DNA of 64,000 bases from Talpa occidentalis. Lineage: Eukaryota; Chordata; Mammalia; Eulipotyphla; Talpidae. Of the stretch, positions 1-12,439 are shown in pieces (the stretch's first letter is position 1; every line of letters starts with the position of its first letter). The notes beneath the pieces were generated by a model, which searched no databases, had not been told where the DNA came from, and saw only the letters and a list, made by a program, of their open reading frames with translations. The stretch lies in NCBI RefSeq assembly GCF_014898055.3, contig NW_023601433.1:72213683-72277682 (forward strand), read 5' to 3'. The position numbers were made by a program, and so were the translations under genes.

Positions 1-1903
1 GTGCTGTGATAGAAATCCATGCCTCAGCCATGCTGCATGGCCAGGGACTGCTTTATCCTTACCGAATATCCCCCCAAAACTCAGATTCATGATCTGCACT
101 TTCAGATCTGACTCCTGAACAAAACTATACACTTCTGTGGGCAGGACTATGTGTCACTCATCTTTGATGATGCCCATCAGGCCGTTGCACATCATCAGTA
201 CTGAATAAATGTCTTCCTGTTGATTTCAGTCAACTTGTCTTTCTCCTTTGGCAAATGAAGACATGGTGGACTGGAACAGGTGAGGGTTTCACCCGAGGTC
301 ACACAGAGGTTAAAGGCAGAGCCAGCCTTGACCCATACTCACTACTCCAAACCCAGGGCTCCTCTCTTTCTTCTGGAGGAGGTGATGACAGTCAGCAGGT
401 CCCTGGGAAGGCAGCGGGAGGCGGCAGTGTCTGGCGCCAGGTGTTGGAAACCCCATCCAGAGATCAATTTCCCAACTGTAAAAAGAAAAGTTTCAAATCA
501 AGATTATCATCTGAAAGTAGAAGAGCTTTAAAAACAGCCAAATTCAGATTTCACCAGCTTCTCCGTTAATGTCCTATCCCTGCTCCGGGATCCAGGACAC
601 GGTAGTACATCTGTGTCACCTGGTCCCCTCTGGTCTGGAACAGCCTCTCAGTCTGACCTTGTCATTTAATGACCTTGACAGTTTTGAGGAGTACCAGTCA
701 GGCGTTCTGGAGAGCATCCCCCAAGCTGGGTTTCTCTGCTTGCTCCCGATTAGGCCAGGTTTCTGGGTTTGGGGAAAGCGCTCTCCAAAGATGCAATGCT
801 GTTAAGCCAGAGACAGTTGTCTCCTGACAATTCTACAATCTCTGTCATCAAGTCACTCCCTTCTAGGGTGACCTGTCCTGCACTACCCTGGTTTGGTGCT
901 AACAGTCCCTTGATCCGGGCAAACAAGGACAGTCAGTTCCTCTACTATGTCCACATCATCAGAAAACTGGAATCTCCTGTGCATGAATGCAGCCCCATTC
1001 AGCCCTCCTGATGCCCCTGGGGGAGAGAGAGTGGTATTGCTCCCATCCAGAGGTGGGCAGCAAAGCACCAGAGGTGACACAGGGGGTGGATGGGGGAACT
1101 GGGCTTCAAATCCAGGGTTTCATCTAGGGTTTATGATTCTAAGTGTGGAATCCGGGGGTTCTTTTGCCTTCGCCTGGATCTTCCTGTCTGGCAGGCTGAC
1201 CAGGTGGGTGGGAGACCCTGATCCTTTATAGACTTTCCTGAGGTAAGGGGAGAAGCGTGTGTGCTTGGTCAGCAGCCAGGCCTCTGAGGGTCGTGCGTCC
1301 CCCTGGCCAGGGACCACGTCCTCTGCCTGTCTCCCATCAAATATGGGGATGCCGCAGCCTCCAGGCCTTCCTCCCCCACCCTGCAGGTGAACATTCCTGC
1401 AAAAAAAAAAAAAAAACATTCTGGTTTTCTTTCTTTCTTGTTCTTTTTTTAGTATTCATGAGAAATCTCCCTCTGCAGGGTTAAAATGTGTGTTCTTGGA
1501 AAATAGCAGTATTTAATGAAGGCGCCTTGAGCTGAATCAAAGGGCTTCATTCTTCTGAAAGTCCTTCTTCCCTGTCTCTGCATCCGGCTCCTATCAAAGG
1601 GAATTCACAGCCTTGGCTTTCTGGTGCTGTTGTCATGGAAATGGTTATAAGGATGGGATCTGGTGGGCCAGAGGTCAGGGTACAGTCGCTTCGGCTCCCA
1701 GCACACGTGTCCCGGATGCTGGAGTCGGAGCTAATCAAATAAAGCGGCGATGACATTGGGCATCACCGTGTCTCCTCTCTGATGTGTGGTGTTTGTCCTT
1801 TACCTGCAGGCTCTGGGGACAGGACCAGGAGAGCAGACGAGAGGCAGGAGGGGGAGGGAGCTACTTTGCTGCTGGCTGTACCTTACATGTGGGTGTGGTG
1901 TTG

Positions 1904-1942
1904 AATCATTCATTCATTCACTCATTCATTATTATTTATGCA
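1904..1942. repeat. ATTC tetranucleotide microsatellite
   Basis: A short run of CATT/ATTC units with one CTCA interruption, grading into ATT triplets. It lies in intron and has no evident function. Confidence 0.8.
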
Positions 1943-2009
1943 GGTCTCCTGTGTGTCAGGGGGTGTGCTAGTCTAGGTGTATAATGGTTGGCAAAATAAG
2001 TTATATAAG

Positions 2010-2271
2010 GGGCCTCCCCGGTGGCACAGCAGGTTGAGCGCCGTGCTGTGAAGCTGTCCGCAGCCTCTGCAACGCAGGTTTGATTCCTGGCCAGCCAGGG
2101 AGAAACCCCATGGTGTGGCAGACCTCTCCTGCCTTGCCCCTGCTCCCCTCAGCAGTGTCTTGGGACCGTCTGCCTGTTCTGCTCCCCACTCTGTCCCTGG
2201 TGAATTCTCTCACCCTCCTGCCTCTCTCTGGTCTGTACCCGAGTTCTTGTATAAATAAATCTTTTAAAAAA
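2010..2271 (+). mobile_element. tRNA-derived SINE, subfamily I, full length
   Basis: A non-autonomous retroposon mobilised by L1. The head, GGGCCTCCCCGGTGGCACAG, carries an A-box-like sequence, and a B-box-like GGTTTGATTCC lies about 60 bp in. The body ends in AATAAAT followed by CTTTTAAAAAA. Imperfect 14-bp target-site duplications flank it (1996-2009 and 2272-2285, one mismatch), which fixes the ends. Between the boxes it reads GAAGCTGTCCGCAGCCTCTG, unlike most other copies in the window, so it defines a separate subfamily. It is the only copy on the plus strand. Confidence 0.88.
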
Positions 2272-5200
2272 ATAAGTAATATAAGTGTGAAACTTACCTG
2301 ATGGAAAAGAATACAAACAACTATAATGCAAATAAATGGAAATACCCTGCACCTTAATTCAGGTAATAAAGGAAGACAGCTGGGTTTTAGAATAAGCTTA
2401 GCTTGGGTGGTCAGTTCAGCCTCCCTGGGAGGAGAAGGATCTGACAAGGACCAGAATATTCAGGGCCTGGAAGGTTGTCTCGGTGTGGCCAAAGTCATTG
2501 GCGTATTGCAAGCAGAGCCTGACATAATCCAATGCACTTTTGATAGCACCACTTGCCTGTGCCGAGAATGACTTGAGAGAGGGGGTGGGCGGATGTTTAA
2601 GGAGGCTGGTGAAACCTTGTAGGACAGAGGACGTGGTCACCTGGTTGAGTGGAGATGGACATGGCAAGGTGGCAAGAGGGACAAACTTAAGGTGGTTTTG
2701 AAGTTGGTGGGACTTGCAGATGGCCTGGAAGCCAGCAGTGCTGTGTTGTTCCATATTATTATGTAACCCTCACCATACCCTAGAAAGTGGGTATTTCTAT
2801 TTTTGATCCATTTTGCTAATGAGGAAGCAGGGTCTGAGAAACTGGGTAACATCCCCAAGGGCACACAACAATGTATGCCTGGAAGCTGTGGATGCCAACA
2901 GTTTTGTTCTCATGCTTCTTCGTTTATGTAATCTGGACCCTGCTAACATTTGTCAAGCACCTACTACATCCCAAGCTTTTCTTGGGTGTCTCAGGGTCCC
3001 CAAACTCTGCACATCAGAGGACTTCTGCACCATTTAAAATCATAGTTTCATAGCTCCCGCCCCTAAATATTCTTTCTTACTCTGGATTAGCATCCAGAAG
3101 CGGCATCTTTGGGTTCTGATGCAGGTCTTAGGACAAGCATTTAGAATTGTGGGCCCCAATTACCCCTCAATTGCCCTTTGAATTTCAGTGCCAATAGATC
3201 CATTTTGCAGATGTGCCAACTGACAGTGAGGCTATGTTAGTAGGACAGATCTTAGTTCAACCTAAATCTTAGTTCAATCTAAAACTAAATTTTGAGTCAA
3301 TAGAACCAGACCTGGCACATGCTTATTTTGTGACTTTCAACAAGGACTTGACCTCCCCAAATCCCTCTCCTAAAGTGGAGTGCTGTCATCACTTGCTGCC
3401 CCAGCAGCCTCTCAAGGACAGATGAGATCAAACCCGCCACTTGCACACACCCCCCCACATGCACCCCACAGCCGTTAGAGCTCAGTAACTGCAGGGCCAG
3501 ATAGAAAGGTTTACCCTGCCAGGACACAGAGGAGGGAATGTGTTTGAGTGCAACGCTCAGAGAACTAAGTGAATTAAGCAACTATCGATTTGATCTCCTC
3601 TTGGATGAATCTGAGGCCGGGGCAAGGGATATGGAGAAAACACAAGGTCCCTGCCCTTGAGAGGTTCCCTGTCCGGGTGAGAGGTCAGCCTTGGAGCACA
3701 CCCCTGCCAAGCAGGCTGATGAGCTCCGCATGGGGGGAAGATATTGGGGACTGAACCTACAAGGAAGCGTGGAAAAGGAACTGGTGGCTTCAGCTGTCTC
3801 TGTAAAGATGGAAACGAATGGCTGGTTAGGTGAGGGGCACTGCGGCCTCTCTAGGAGGAAGCAAAAGGGCAAGAGGGGGCTTTCAGCTTGGGGTTGCTGG
3901 GGTAGAAGGTGTTGGGAATCGGAGCAGAGACTAAGCCATATGGAGGCTGCCAGCTCGAGAATGGTCTAGTTTGTCTGGCTAAGGAGGTTGAGCTTTCTCC
4001 CAAAGGTGACTGGGAGCTATTGAGCAGGCAAAGTAGGGGTCAGAAGAGCTGGTGAAAAATGGCTGTGTTCCAGGCCCAGCAGAAGCACTGAGGTGCGGCG
4101 TCCCAGACCCACAGCAGCTCGGAGAGTTTCCGCAGACCCGTCCTGCAGAGTCCCTGCATTCTTCCAATAAGGACAGTCTTCACTTGTTGCCATTTCCCCA
4201 CGGTTGACAGCCCCGAGGGCTTATTTGATACTCTCTCCCCAGTTTTCCTTCTTTGAGAGCTTTGCTTACATCTCAGAGAACACCTGAGGTTTAAGACCTG
4301 GGTGATAAAACAGAGCAAGGTAGAAGCCCTTAGGTCAAAGCCTGCCTCTGCTGCTCACTAGTTACATGATTTGGGGCAAACCACGCTGCCTCTCACAGCC
4401 TCCTTTTTATCACTTACAAGGGTGCATTTTTTTCCAACTTACTGGACTGATAAAAAGAATTCTAGACCGTGGATTTGAGAGAATTCTCTAAGTTGAAAAT
4501 GATATGACTATGATTTTCAAATGGACAGCTTCCCATGGGCTCCCCCGTCCCACATTCTGGTGTCAGTTGTTGGAGGCTTTGGTCTCTGAATGTATGATTC
4601 TCCAAGATCTCATGAAACAGGTAGACTAGGCAATGTGTGGGGTTGATCTAATGACACCTGTTCTTTAGGAGCCAATTACTAATTAATTCCCATGGAATGT
4701 TTCCATTGGAAACAAACTAATCTGGAGAACAGAAGCAGTTCCAACAACCAAGATATATAATTGAGATAATCGCTGTGCATAAATAACATCTGTGAGTAGC
4801 AGATGCTGGCACCTGGCTCAGGAGAGAAAGTAGAAGATGATGTCTGCTCTAGGCCAGGGGGGCTTCTTTTCTCTCTCTCTCTCCTTTGATTCATGCCTTT
4901 GACCTTTGTATCCTCCCCAAAGGAAATATGTTATTTGCTTCCTGTTAAACAGAGAAGAGTTTGCACTAAGCTTTTTAGCTATATACTTGATTTATGCTGG
5001 AAGCTGTATTCACCCCTTCCTGCTGAGAACAAAGCTGTTACCAACGTCTCAGTCATTGTACCCCCTAAATAAATCCATCCTTTCTCCCCCCACCCCACAT
5101 TACATGTCACCTGTATCTCCCACTTGGAGTTCTCTCAAGTCTCTGATCTCTGATCTTTTCCAAGCAGTCTTTCTGCTACCTGATCTTTGGAGAAAGAATA

Positions 5201-5293
5201 TGAAAATTTAACTACAGTCCTGGCTCTTTGGGTTCAGGATACTTTACTGACTTCTGCGAATCTCAGAATGCAGTCCAGATTCCTCAATTTGAC

Positions 5294-5546
5294 TTTTATT
5301 TATTTATTTATTTTTGCATAGAAGAACTGGGGTATAGACCAGAGGTATGGGGGTGAGAAGATTCACCAGAGACAGAGTGGGGAGCAGAACAGGCAGATCT
5401 ACGGAAATACACTGCTGAGGGGAATAGCAGGTGAGACAGGAAAGGTCTGCTCCACCGTGTCGTTTAGCTCCCTGGCTGGGGATTGAACTCAGGCTATAGC
5501 AGTGGTAGCGCTGAGATTTAACTCCTAGACCACCAGGGAGGCCCCC
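5294..5546 (-). mobile_element. tRNA-derived SINE, subfamily II
   Basis: Minus-strand copy of the same SINE family. The A/T-rich tail (TTTATTTATTTATTT) is at the low-coordinate end and the GGGCCTCCCTGGTGG head at the high end. It is flanked by the 7-bp direct repeat ATTTGAC (5287-5293 and 5547-5553). The segment between A and B boxes differs from the 2010 copy: it reads as a TCTCAGCGCTACC-type head. Confidence 0.88.
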
Positions 5547-7262
5547 ATTTGACATTAAAGAAGCCCTCCTATTACACCAATCAGCAGCATAGTACAACTT
5601 GGGGTGCCCATGCCTGTCCCACTTCTCTACCTTTGCCTGAGATGTGCCCACTGCTGGGTCTCACTTCTCCCCTTTGACACCTCTTTGTCTGATGAACATC
5701 TGGTCATTTGATGAGCCAGGGGTTGGACCTTGTCTCTGGGAGCCGTCTCTGACTCTCATGGCTTGGGAGAGGCCCAGCTTCTCTCCTCCAGAGTCCTGGG
5801 TGTACCCCAGTGGTACATCTCAATCTCTGGCAATTACCTACCCCTTTGTCCATTTGCTCATTTACCTTCCAGATTTGTTCAAAGTGCCAAAGGTGCTGAG
5901 AGGTTGAACTGGGATTTGAACCCACGATGCTGACTACAACACCTGGAATTTAGTAACTATTCCTGGGAGCCACCAGCATCCCTCCTATTGCCTTCCTGCT
6001 GTGTCTGGGCTCTCATACCCCTTCTGGAAGCCCTGAGTGCTCCCCGAGTGCTCCTGGGTGATTCTGGCTCAGCTTCCACTCACCCAGTGGGCTCCTCAGG
6101 CAGGCCCCTTAGGCTGGGAATCTTCTGCACAGTGAACTCCTAGGAATGGTTACCTCGGCCACCCCCTCTTTTAGTGCAGGGAAGACAAAACCCTCAATTC
6201 TTCCCCAGTGCCCTCAGAGGGGATGTTTGTCACCAGGTGTCACCCATGCTTGCCTGAGACACTGAAAATAATGACTAAGCTCTGGCAAGATGGTCCTGCT
6301 GGGAGTGTTTTGTGTGAGTGAGGACTTACGAACACGGCTCCCCAGCCAGGAAGCATAGAATAGGTGGCCTGGGTGTTTCTTTGAAGAGAGTTTTCTTTTA
6401 TTAAAGATTACATTGGAGTGAATTGATTGAATATTAACATAACCTCTTGCCATAAAAGATGAAGATCAAATTGAAACTGGTTAAAGGCATGGTTTTCACA
6501 GGCCTGGTCCCCCCACAAATTGACATGTCCAGTGCTGTGATGAATGCAGTAGGGAAGGGCTGGTTCTCTGATAGGCCAGGAGGCCTGTGTGGTTACCTGA
6601 TAGGCCAGGAGGCCTCTGTTCATCTGCCCACATTGACCTGTTACCATTTAGCTGTGGAGGACCAGGCCCCAGAGCAGCCTAACCACTCAGCAGGTGACAG
6701 CCATTTTAGTAATGATGACCCGGATGGTGAGCACCCAGGGTTTATGTTGTGCCAGGCATGGGTCCAAGGGCTTAGATAGCCTGAGCTAACTCCCCCGTCC
6801 CACCCACTTGAATGTGAATCCACCAGAGCTGGGCTTTTGCACTTTGGTGCAGGAGTGTGTGCATCTAGCAAGTGTCCCATGAATGAGCCAGGCCGGGGGA
6901 ATGATGGGGGGGCAGAATGTCAGTGGCTCCGTGGGAGGCAGCCATGAGTATGCCCACTTTATAACGTCATAGAGGAGGAAGCTCAGCATATAGGAAACTC
7001 GCCCAAAATCAGAGTGGGGCGGAGGGACTGGGAATTAAAAAAAAAAAATTATTTAGAAGGAATTTCAAAGTTATAGAAAGTTACAAAACTTCCTCTATCC
7101 CTCTCACCTAGATTCATCAATTTTTAGCATCCTGTCCCATTTATTTTATCATTCTCTCTCTAAATTTAATTTTCTGAATTATTTGAAAACAACCTACAGA
7201 CAGGATGCCCCTTTATCCTAATCAAAATCAGAAAATCTAACATGATGAAACACTTTTCTGAT

Positions 7263-7511
7263 CCAGGCATCAGCAGACTAAGGCAACCAGTCTTAATCAG
7301 CCCACTGCTTTTTTTTTTTTTTTTCTGGTTTGTTTCCTGTTTTATTGCTGCCTGTGAGCTAAGAATGTTTTTTGTTTCTTTGTTTTTAAATGGCTATCTG
7401 TAAAACCATTAGATGGAGACCTTTATATATCCTTCCATTTTGCCTCTTGACTTGCAAAGCCTAAAATATTTACTCTCTGGCCCTCGAAGGAAAAATTTGC
7501 TGACCTCTGAT
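7263..7511 (-). mobile_element. hAT-type non-autonomous DNA transposon remnant
   Basis: Read on the minus strand, it begins with a GTCAGCAAATTTTT motif and contains GGGCCAGAGAGTAAATATTTTAGG. This is the hallmark of an old mammalian hAT/MER1-group element also seen at 39674 and 42434. It is interrupted by a T-rich run. The family name is from memory. Confidence 0.5.
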
Positions 7512-8094
7512 CTTTACCTCTGACTATTCAAATTTTTCCCTTTGTCCATTAATGCTCTTTATAGCAGATTTTCTCCTAGTTCAGGATCCAGCCCAGGATG
7601 CAACCCTGCTGGCCTTCAGTCCTCCTGATCCTGTAGATCCTCAGCTTTCTCTGTGCTTCGTGACACTGGCATTTGGGAGAGCTTGACTTGTCGTGTTGCA
7701 GGATGTATCCGTCACTCAGGTGTGCTAGAACTTGAACCTTGTCCTTCTGATATCAGGGCCATTTGGATTCCTGCTGGTCTGAGGGCACTCCCGGGACACA
7801 GGACTTTCAATCTAACAACAAGGAAAGTCTCAGGCAAATGGGTTTGAGACTGGTCTTCCCGCAGCCAGGTCTCAAGCACTGAGTCATCCTGGGTATGACT
7901 AGATTTGTAGCAAGGAAGGCCCGTACTCCAAAGGCACCTGGTACATTTGGGGGAAAGGAAGATGAACCAGGTGCCTGTTTCAGAGCCTTAGATAAGATCA
8001 TGTTGCTCCTGAGCGGAATTCTCATCAGTTGCCTGCCCTGCCCGTGTAGCTTGCTTCCCCCTCCCCCGCCCCACTTATGCATATGAGAGCTCTT

Positions 8095-9325
8095 GCTGTT
8101 GTTGTCTGCAATATTTGGTTCATTCTCCTTGACATTTTGTGAGGCTATGTCAGTTTATCCATTTGCCTTTAATGGGCATGTGGGTTGTGTCTAGATTTTG
8201 CTTATTATAACAATGGCCACTGTGAACACTTTTTGTTATTGGAGGCAAGGATGACGTGCATTTCTGTAGGGTGATTTGCCAGGTGTGTGCTGTCTCTGGA
8301 ACACACATGCATCTTTAACTGTACACATCTTCATCCACTGACCATGGGGTTGCATTCTGCTAAGTTCTTCCTAAGTGGAAAATATAGAAAGTCAAAAGCA
8401 CTAAATATAGTACACTATAGCATATTAGCTCCTTCTGCTTTTGTAATTACAAAAAAAATTTGTGTGTATAGAAGAACTGGGGTGTAGGCCAGGCCAGAGG
8501 TGCAGGAGTGAGAGGATTCAGAGTGGGGAGCAGAGACAGAGTGGGGAGCAGAACAAGTGGATTTACTGAAATACATTGCCAAGGGGATCAGCAGGTGAGA
8601 CAGGAGAGGTCTCCTATGCATGTGGGTCAGCTGCCTGGCTGGGGATGTAACTCAGGCCTTATGGTGATAGTGCTGAGACTAGTGATAGCTCTTGGCCACC
8701 ACGGAGGCCTGTGTATCAGTTGTTTACTCCGGTGATCTCATGACTGACTGAGAGCTGCCACTGCCCAGCACCAGATGAGAGGACCATGGTACCATAGACC
8801 AAAAGATCAAAATTAAAAAATTGAAGTACAGTTTCTACTTAATGCATGTTACTTTCACATGCTCTTAAAGTTGAAAATGTAAGCAGAAAAATCTTAAAAG
8901 TAAAAAAAAAAAAATCCTAAGCTGGCAATCATCTATAGTTGGCACTACCTAATGGTTTCTCAAAGTCTCTGTAGACAGGTGTGTTTCCACTAGCTGGATA
9001 TGAGAAGTCTACCATTGTCCCATCCTTGTCAACACTTGGTATTGTCAGTCGTTTGTATTTTAGCCATGCTGGGGGAAGAGGTATTTTTGTGGTTCGCTTT
9101 GCATTTCCCTGATGAGTAAAGAGGTGGATTACCTTCTCAAAGGAAAAACAGCCTTAAGCAACTTTTGCCTGTTCAAGTCATATGCTCATTTCTCTATTGG
9201 GTATTTTCCTTCATGATTTGTAGGCTACTATGGACATAAGCTTTTTGCTATGTGTGTTGCAAACATTATCTCCTACTTTATGGCTTACTGTTATACTCAT
9301 TTAGAAGTGTCATTGCATAAATAAA
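8095..9325 (-). mobile_element. Old LINE-1 (L1M-type) ORF2/3' fragment
   Basis: The plus-strand text shows the typical reverse complement of degraded L1 ORF2: GGCCACTGTGAACA near 8213, GCATTTCCCTGATGAGT near 9103, and GTATTTTAGCCATGCTGG. No open frame survives. A SINE is inserted at 8460-8709. It is much more diverged than the L1 at 14725-20388 and hence far older. Confidence 0.55.
8460..8709 (-). mobile_element. tRNA-derived SINE, subfamily II, with internal duplication
   Basis: Minus-strand SINE with a GAAGAACTGGGGTGTAGGCC tail region and an imperfect GGCCTCCGTGGTGG head. The block GAGTGGGGAGCAG occurs twice (8521-8533 and 8539-8551) where other copies have it once, so a small tandem duplication arose inside the element. 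The poly-A end is poorly preserved and the target-site duplication is unclear. Confidence 0.82.
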
Positions 9326-10471
9326 AGTCCTAAATTATAAAGCAACTCAACCGATCAATCTTAGATATCTTGGAATCCAAATTTAAAATCATTTGGTCAG
9401 GCAAAAGGGATTCTGCTTAGCTGAATGTTCTGGTAAAATGAAGTATCATGGCACAAGTAGGACTGCCCTACTTGGAGTTCGGTCAAGGCATGCATGGAAT
9501 CCAACCCTTCCTCACCACCCATGTTCAACTATTCTCTGCTGAATTCTTCTACTTTGGGGACTTGGGAGCTTCCTTTTGTAAAGTAAGGGAGGTTTGAACT
9601 TTCCTGGGGCTTTTCAAACTGTGTGTGTATATTTTCTTTTTAGCAAAAGAACCCCCTTATTAAAGGTAAAGCTCCCCAGGATGCCCTCTACACCATGAGC
9701 ATTCCCTACCCAGGACTTGACTGGGCTTCCTTTGTGTATTCTGAATTGACCTCCTTCTAGCTTGGAAGACAAGAGAGCTACTCAAGAACTGGGGAGTTGC
9801 TGAATAAGCCTGGGGTCACTTATGCTATCCAAGTCATTTCCTTCTCCAGGATGGGTCCCACCTATGCTAGTGTCAGGTGTCTGGTGTCTGAGTCAGAGAC
9901 CTGTGCCTGGGAGGAGCCAGGGAACAACTGTGCAGCTGATGGCTCTCTGAGGAGGCTGGGGGCTTTTGTAGGTAGCAGATGTGGTGGTAGTTCAGGCTAT
10001 AGACTCAGGCAGCCCCCCTGATCATGCTGAGTTAGTAATGAGCTGAGCTGATGTCACTGCCTGGCTCTCTTAGTACATGTGCATGGAATCCCTACATGTG
10101 AGGACCTAGAGGTGAGCAAGACCCCAGTGGTCCTCTAGGAGCCAGCCTTCTAGCAGGAAGACAGACACGGAGGCACTCAGATGCTGGATATGCTCACGTT
10201 GCTGGCATATAATAAAAAAGGGGGGCATAAATAACATGGGGGTGGGGAGGGCCTTTTTTGAGTACTTTATCTTGCTTGTCTAAGATTTTCTTTCTTTTTC
10301 TCTTTGGAGAGCATCAGTGTGCTCCAACTCTGTCATCACCAGAGGGGAAGTCAGGAAGGACATTTTTTAAGGACATTTTTGTGTGATCTGCAATCAAGAT
10401 CCTTAATCCTGTAATACAAAATTAGGAATGATCCTTGAACCCTCAAAGAAATAGTGTGCATTTGTAGATTG

Positions 10472-10631
10472 TGAATTTGTAGGTTGGCTCCATATCAGTG
10501 TTGTCTATAGTTTGCGATGTTGGTGATTCCCTTAAGAGGAAGCCTTCCTGCTGAAGGTTAGCACTTCTGAGTGCCCTGTTGGGATGCCAAGGCTGGAATG
10601 CGTTAAGATTAGCAGCCTGACACCATTTCTT
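10472..10631. repeat. Local direct repeat, copy 1
   Basis: About 160 bp that recurs in the same orientation at 11156-11305. Both contain CCATATCAGTGTTGTCTATA, GATGTTGGTGATTCCCTT and GAAGGTTAGCACTTCTGAGT. By eye the copies are roughly 85% identical, with small indels. I do not recognise it as a known interspersed repeat. Confidence 0.8.
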
Positions 10632-10744
10632 ATTAAAAAACAAGTAAAAGAAGGCTAGGCTTGCTTTATGTGGCAGTTGGTAAGCCTAGGTGACAGGGCT
10701 TATAGGAAAATGCTGTAGATTTCAGAGACCTCAGTGCAGGTCTT

Positions 10745-10870
10745 GGCCCATTCACCATCCATTAGCTGTGTGACCTTGACAAGTTAACTAAATTCTCTGA
10801 ACTTCAATTTCCCCTTCTATAAAATGGGGATGAAACTACCTATTTACTTTGTAGAGCTGTTTCATGTTGC
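10745..10870 (+). mobile_element. MIR SINE remnant
   Basis: Contains the MIR signature TAGCTGTGTGACCTTGACAA, followed by TCAATTTCCCCTTCTATAAA and ATGGGGATGA. MIR is an ancient tRNA-derived mammalian SINE; this copy is inactive. Confidence 0.75.
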
Positions 10871-11155
10871 AAATTAACCTATAAATGGTAAGCATTTGTA
10901 GGATAGTTATGATTAATTATTCTACTCCTTAAGATGATATTATAACTGAGGAAGATGGAAACCATACATACTCAGAAAGCATTTAGATGCATCAATAAAT
11001 TGATGGTCCTCCAAAAGCAATTATAGAATGTTTAATATATGTCCAACAAACTTGAGATCAAGGACAGAGAGACACAAACTGCCCCATGGGGTCACTGTCT
11101 TCAAACTTCTGAGCCTATGAGACCATAGGTAGCTCTGGCCTGACATTTTTAATGG

Positions 11156-11305
11156 GCATTTGTAAGCTGGTTCCATATCAGTGTTGTCTATAGTTTGAGA
11201 TGTTGGTGATTCCCTTTAGAAGAAGCCTTCCCACTGAAGGTTAGCACTTCTGAGTTTGGATCCCGAAGCTGGAACGGGTTGAGATTAGCCTGACACTATT
11301 TCTTA
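11156..11305. repeat. Local direct repeat, copy 2
   Basis: Second copy of the 10472-10631 unit, about 685 bp downstream in the same orientation. It lacks about 10 bp near its middle-right compared with copy 1. Confidence 0.8.
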
Positions 11306-11694
11306 GCACGCATCCCCGTAGCATTTGCTATGCAGTATTTTTAAATCCTCTGAGTTGTTCAATCAAACTCCAAAATCCAGGTTCTAACCACTTTGCTAAA
11401 ATATCAGGATTTTTATTCTCCCTGCCTTATGCCATATGTCTAGCCAACTCATCTAGTAGCTTAATAAGTCCAAAGCAAACATTTTACCCAGGTATTTAAA
11501 GCAGGCAGATGGCATCGCATAGGAAAGTAATGCTATTCATCGGTTTGTGGTTGATGTATATGTGACAGGAATCTCAATTGCCCTCACACTGAATGAAAGA
11601 AGGTGGGTGTTGTGCAGAGAATGCCTGAGATGAACTCAGCAATAGAAAAGGACTTGTGTGCAGAGGGGACTGTGGGGGTTTAGAGAAACAGCAT

Positions 11695-11850
11695 GGGTTT
11701 GGAATTGCATGGACTTGAATTTGACCTTGGATAAGTCACTTTCCCTGCCCATGCTGCAGGTTCCTCATTTGTAAAATGATGGCCGGTTCCTCCCTTGCTG
11801 TGCTGGTGTGGGCTATAGTGATAGGAAGATCAAGTGGTCCACACAGTGCC
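11695..11850 (+). mobile_element. MIR SINE remnant
   Basis: Reads TTTGACCTTGGATAAGTCAC, then GGTTCCTCATTTGTAAAATG and a purine-rich follow-on, as in MIR. Inactive. Confidence 0.65.
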
Positions 11851-12439
11851 TGAAGAAATTTCATTCCCTCCTCTTCCCCCAATTTAATAATTAGAAAGGG
11901 GTGACATTTATCTCCCTATCAGGAGAGGTAGATATATACAGGGTAGGTAAGCAATAAGTGATTGTTATTGTATCACAGGGTTTTGGATGGAAGTATTTTA
12001 CTCCAACTTTTGGTAGCATAGCATCAACAAACACTATCATCAATAGTTTTGAGTGTTTACTCTGTGACTGCCACTGTATGTTTTAATTCCTCTAACTTGA
12101 TCACTTGTCTTGTACTTGGGTTCCAAATAATAGCAAACAAGCTCAAATTGTTGAACAGTAAAAACAAAGTAATAGGCCAAAATACATGAAAAGATCCAAA
12201 GCTAAGAATGCTTTCAGGTTTGGCTGAATCTAGGTGCTGGCAACCATGGCATCAATAATGTGTCCCTTTCCACCTCTTGACTCAGCTCCTTTAGTGCCAG
12301 CTGTCATCTTAGGTAGGCGAACATTTGGGGGATGGACAGTTTTTGCAAGGAAGTTTTGCAAGGGATAATACATGCGGGCAGACATATTGCAATATTTACC
12401 ACATAGAGCATTTGTGGTGAGCACAAGGGATGCAGTGCA

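Noticed and set aside
2010..2090. tRNA-like head with A- and B-box sequences
   Set aside because: It is the promoter part of a SINE with target-site duplications, not a tRNA gene; it lacks a complete cloverleaf.
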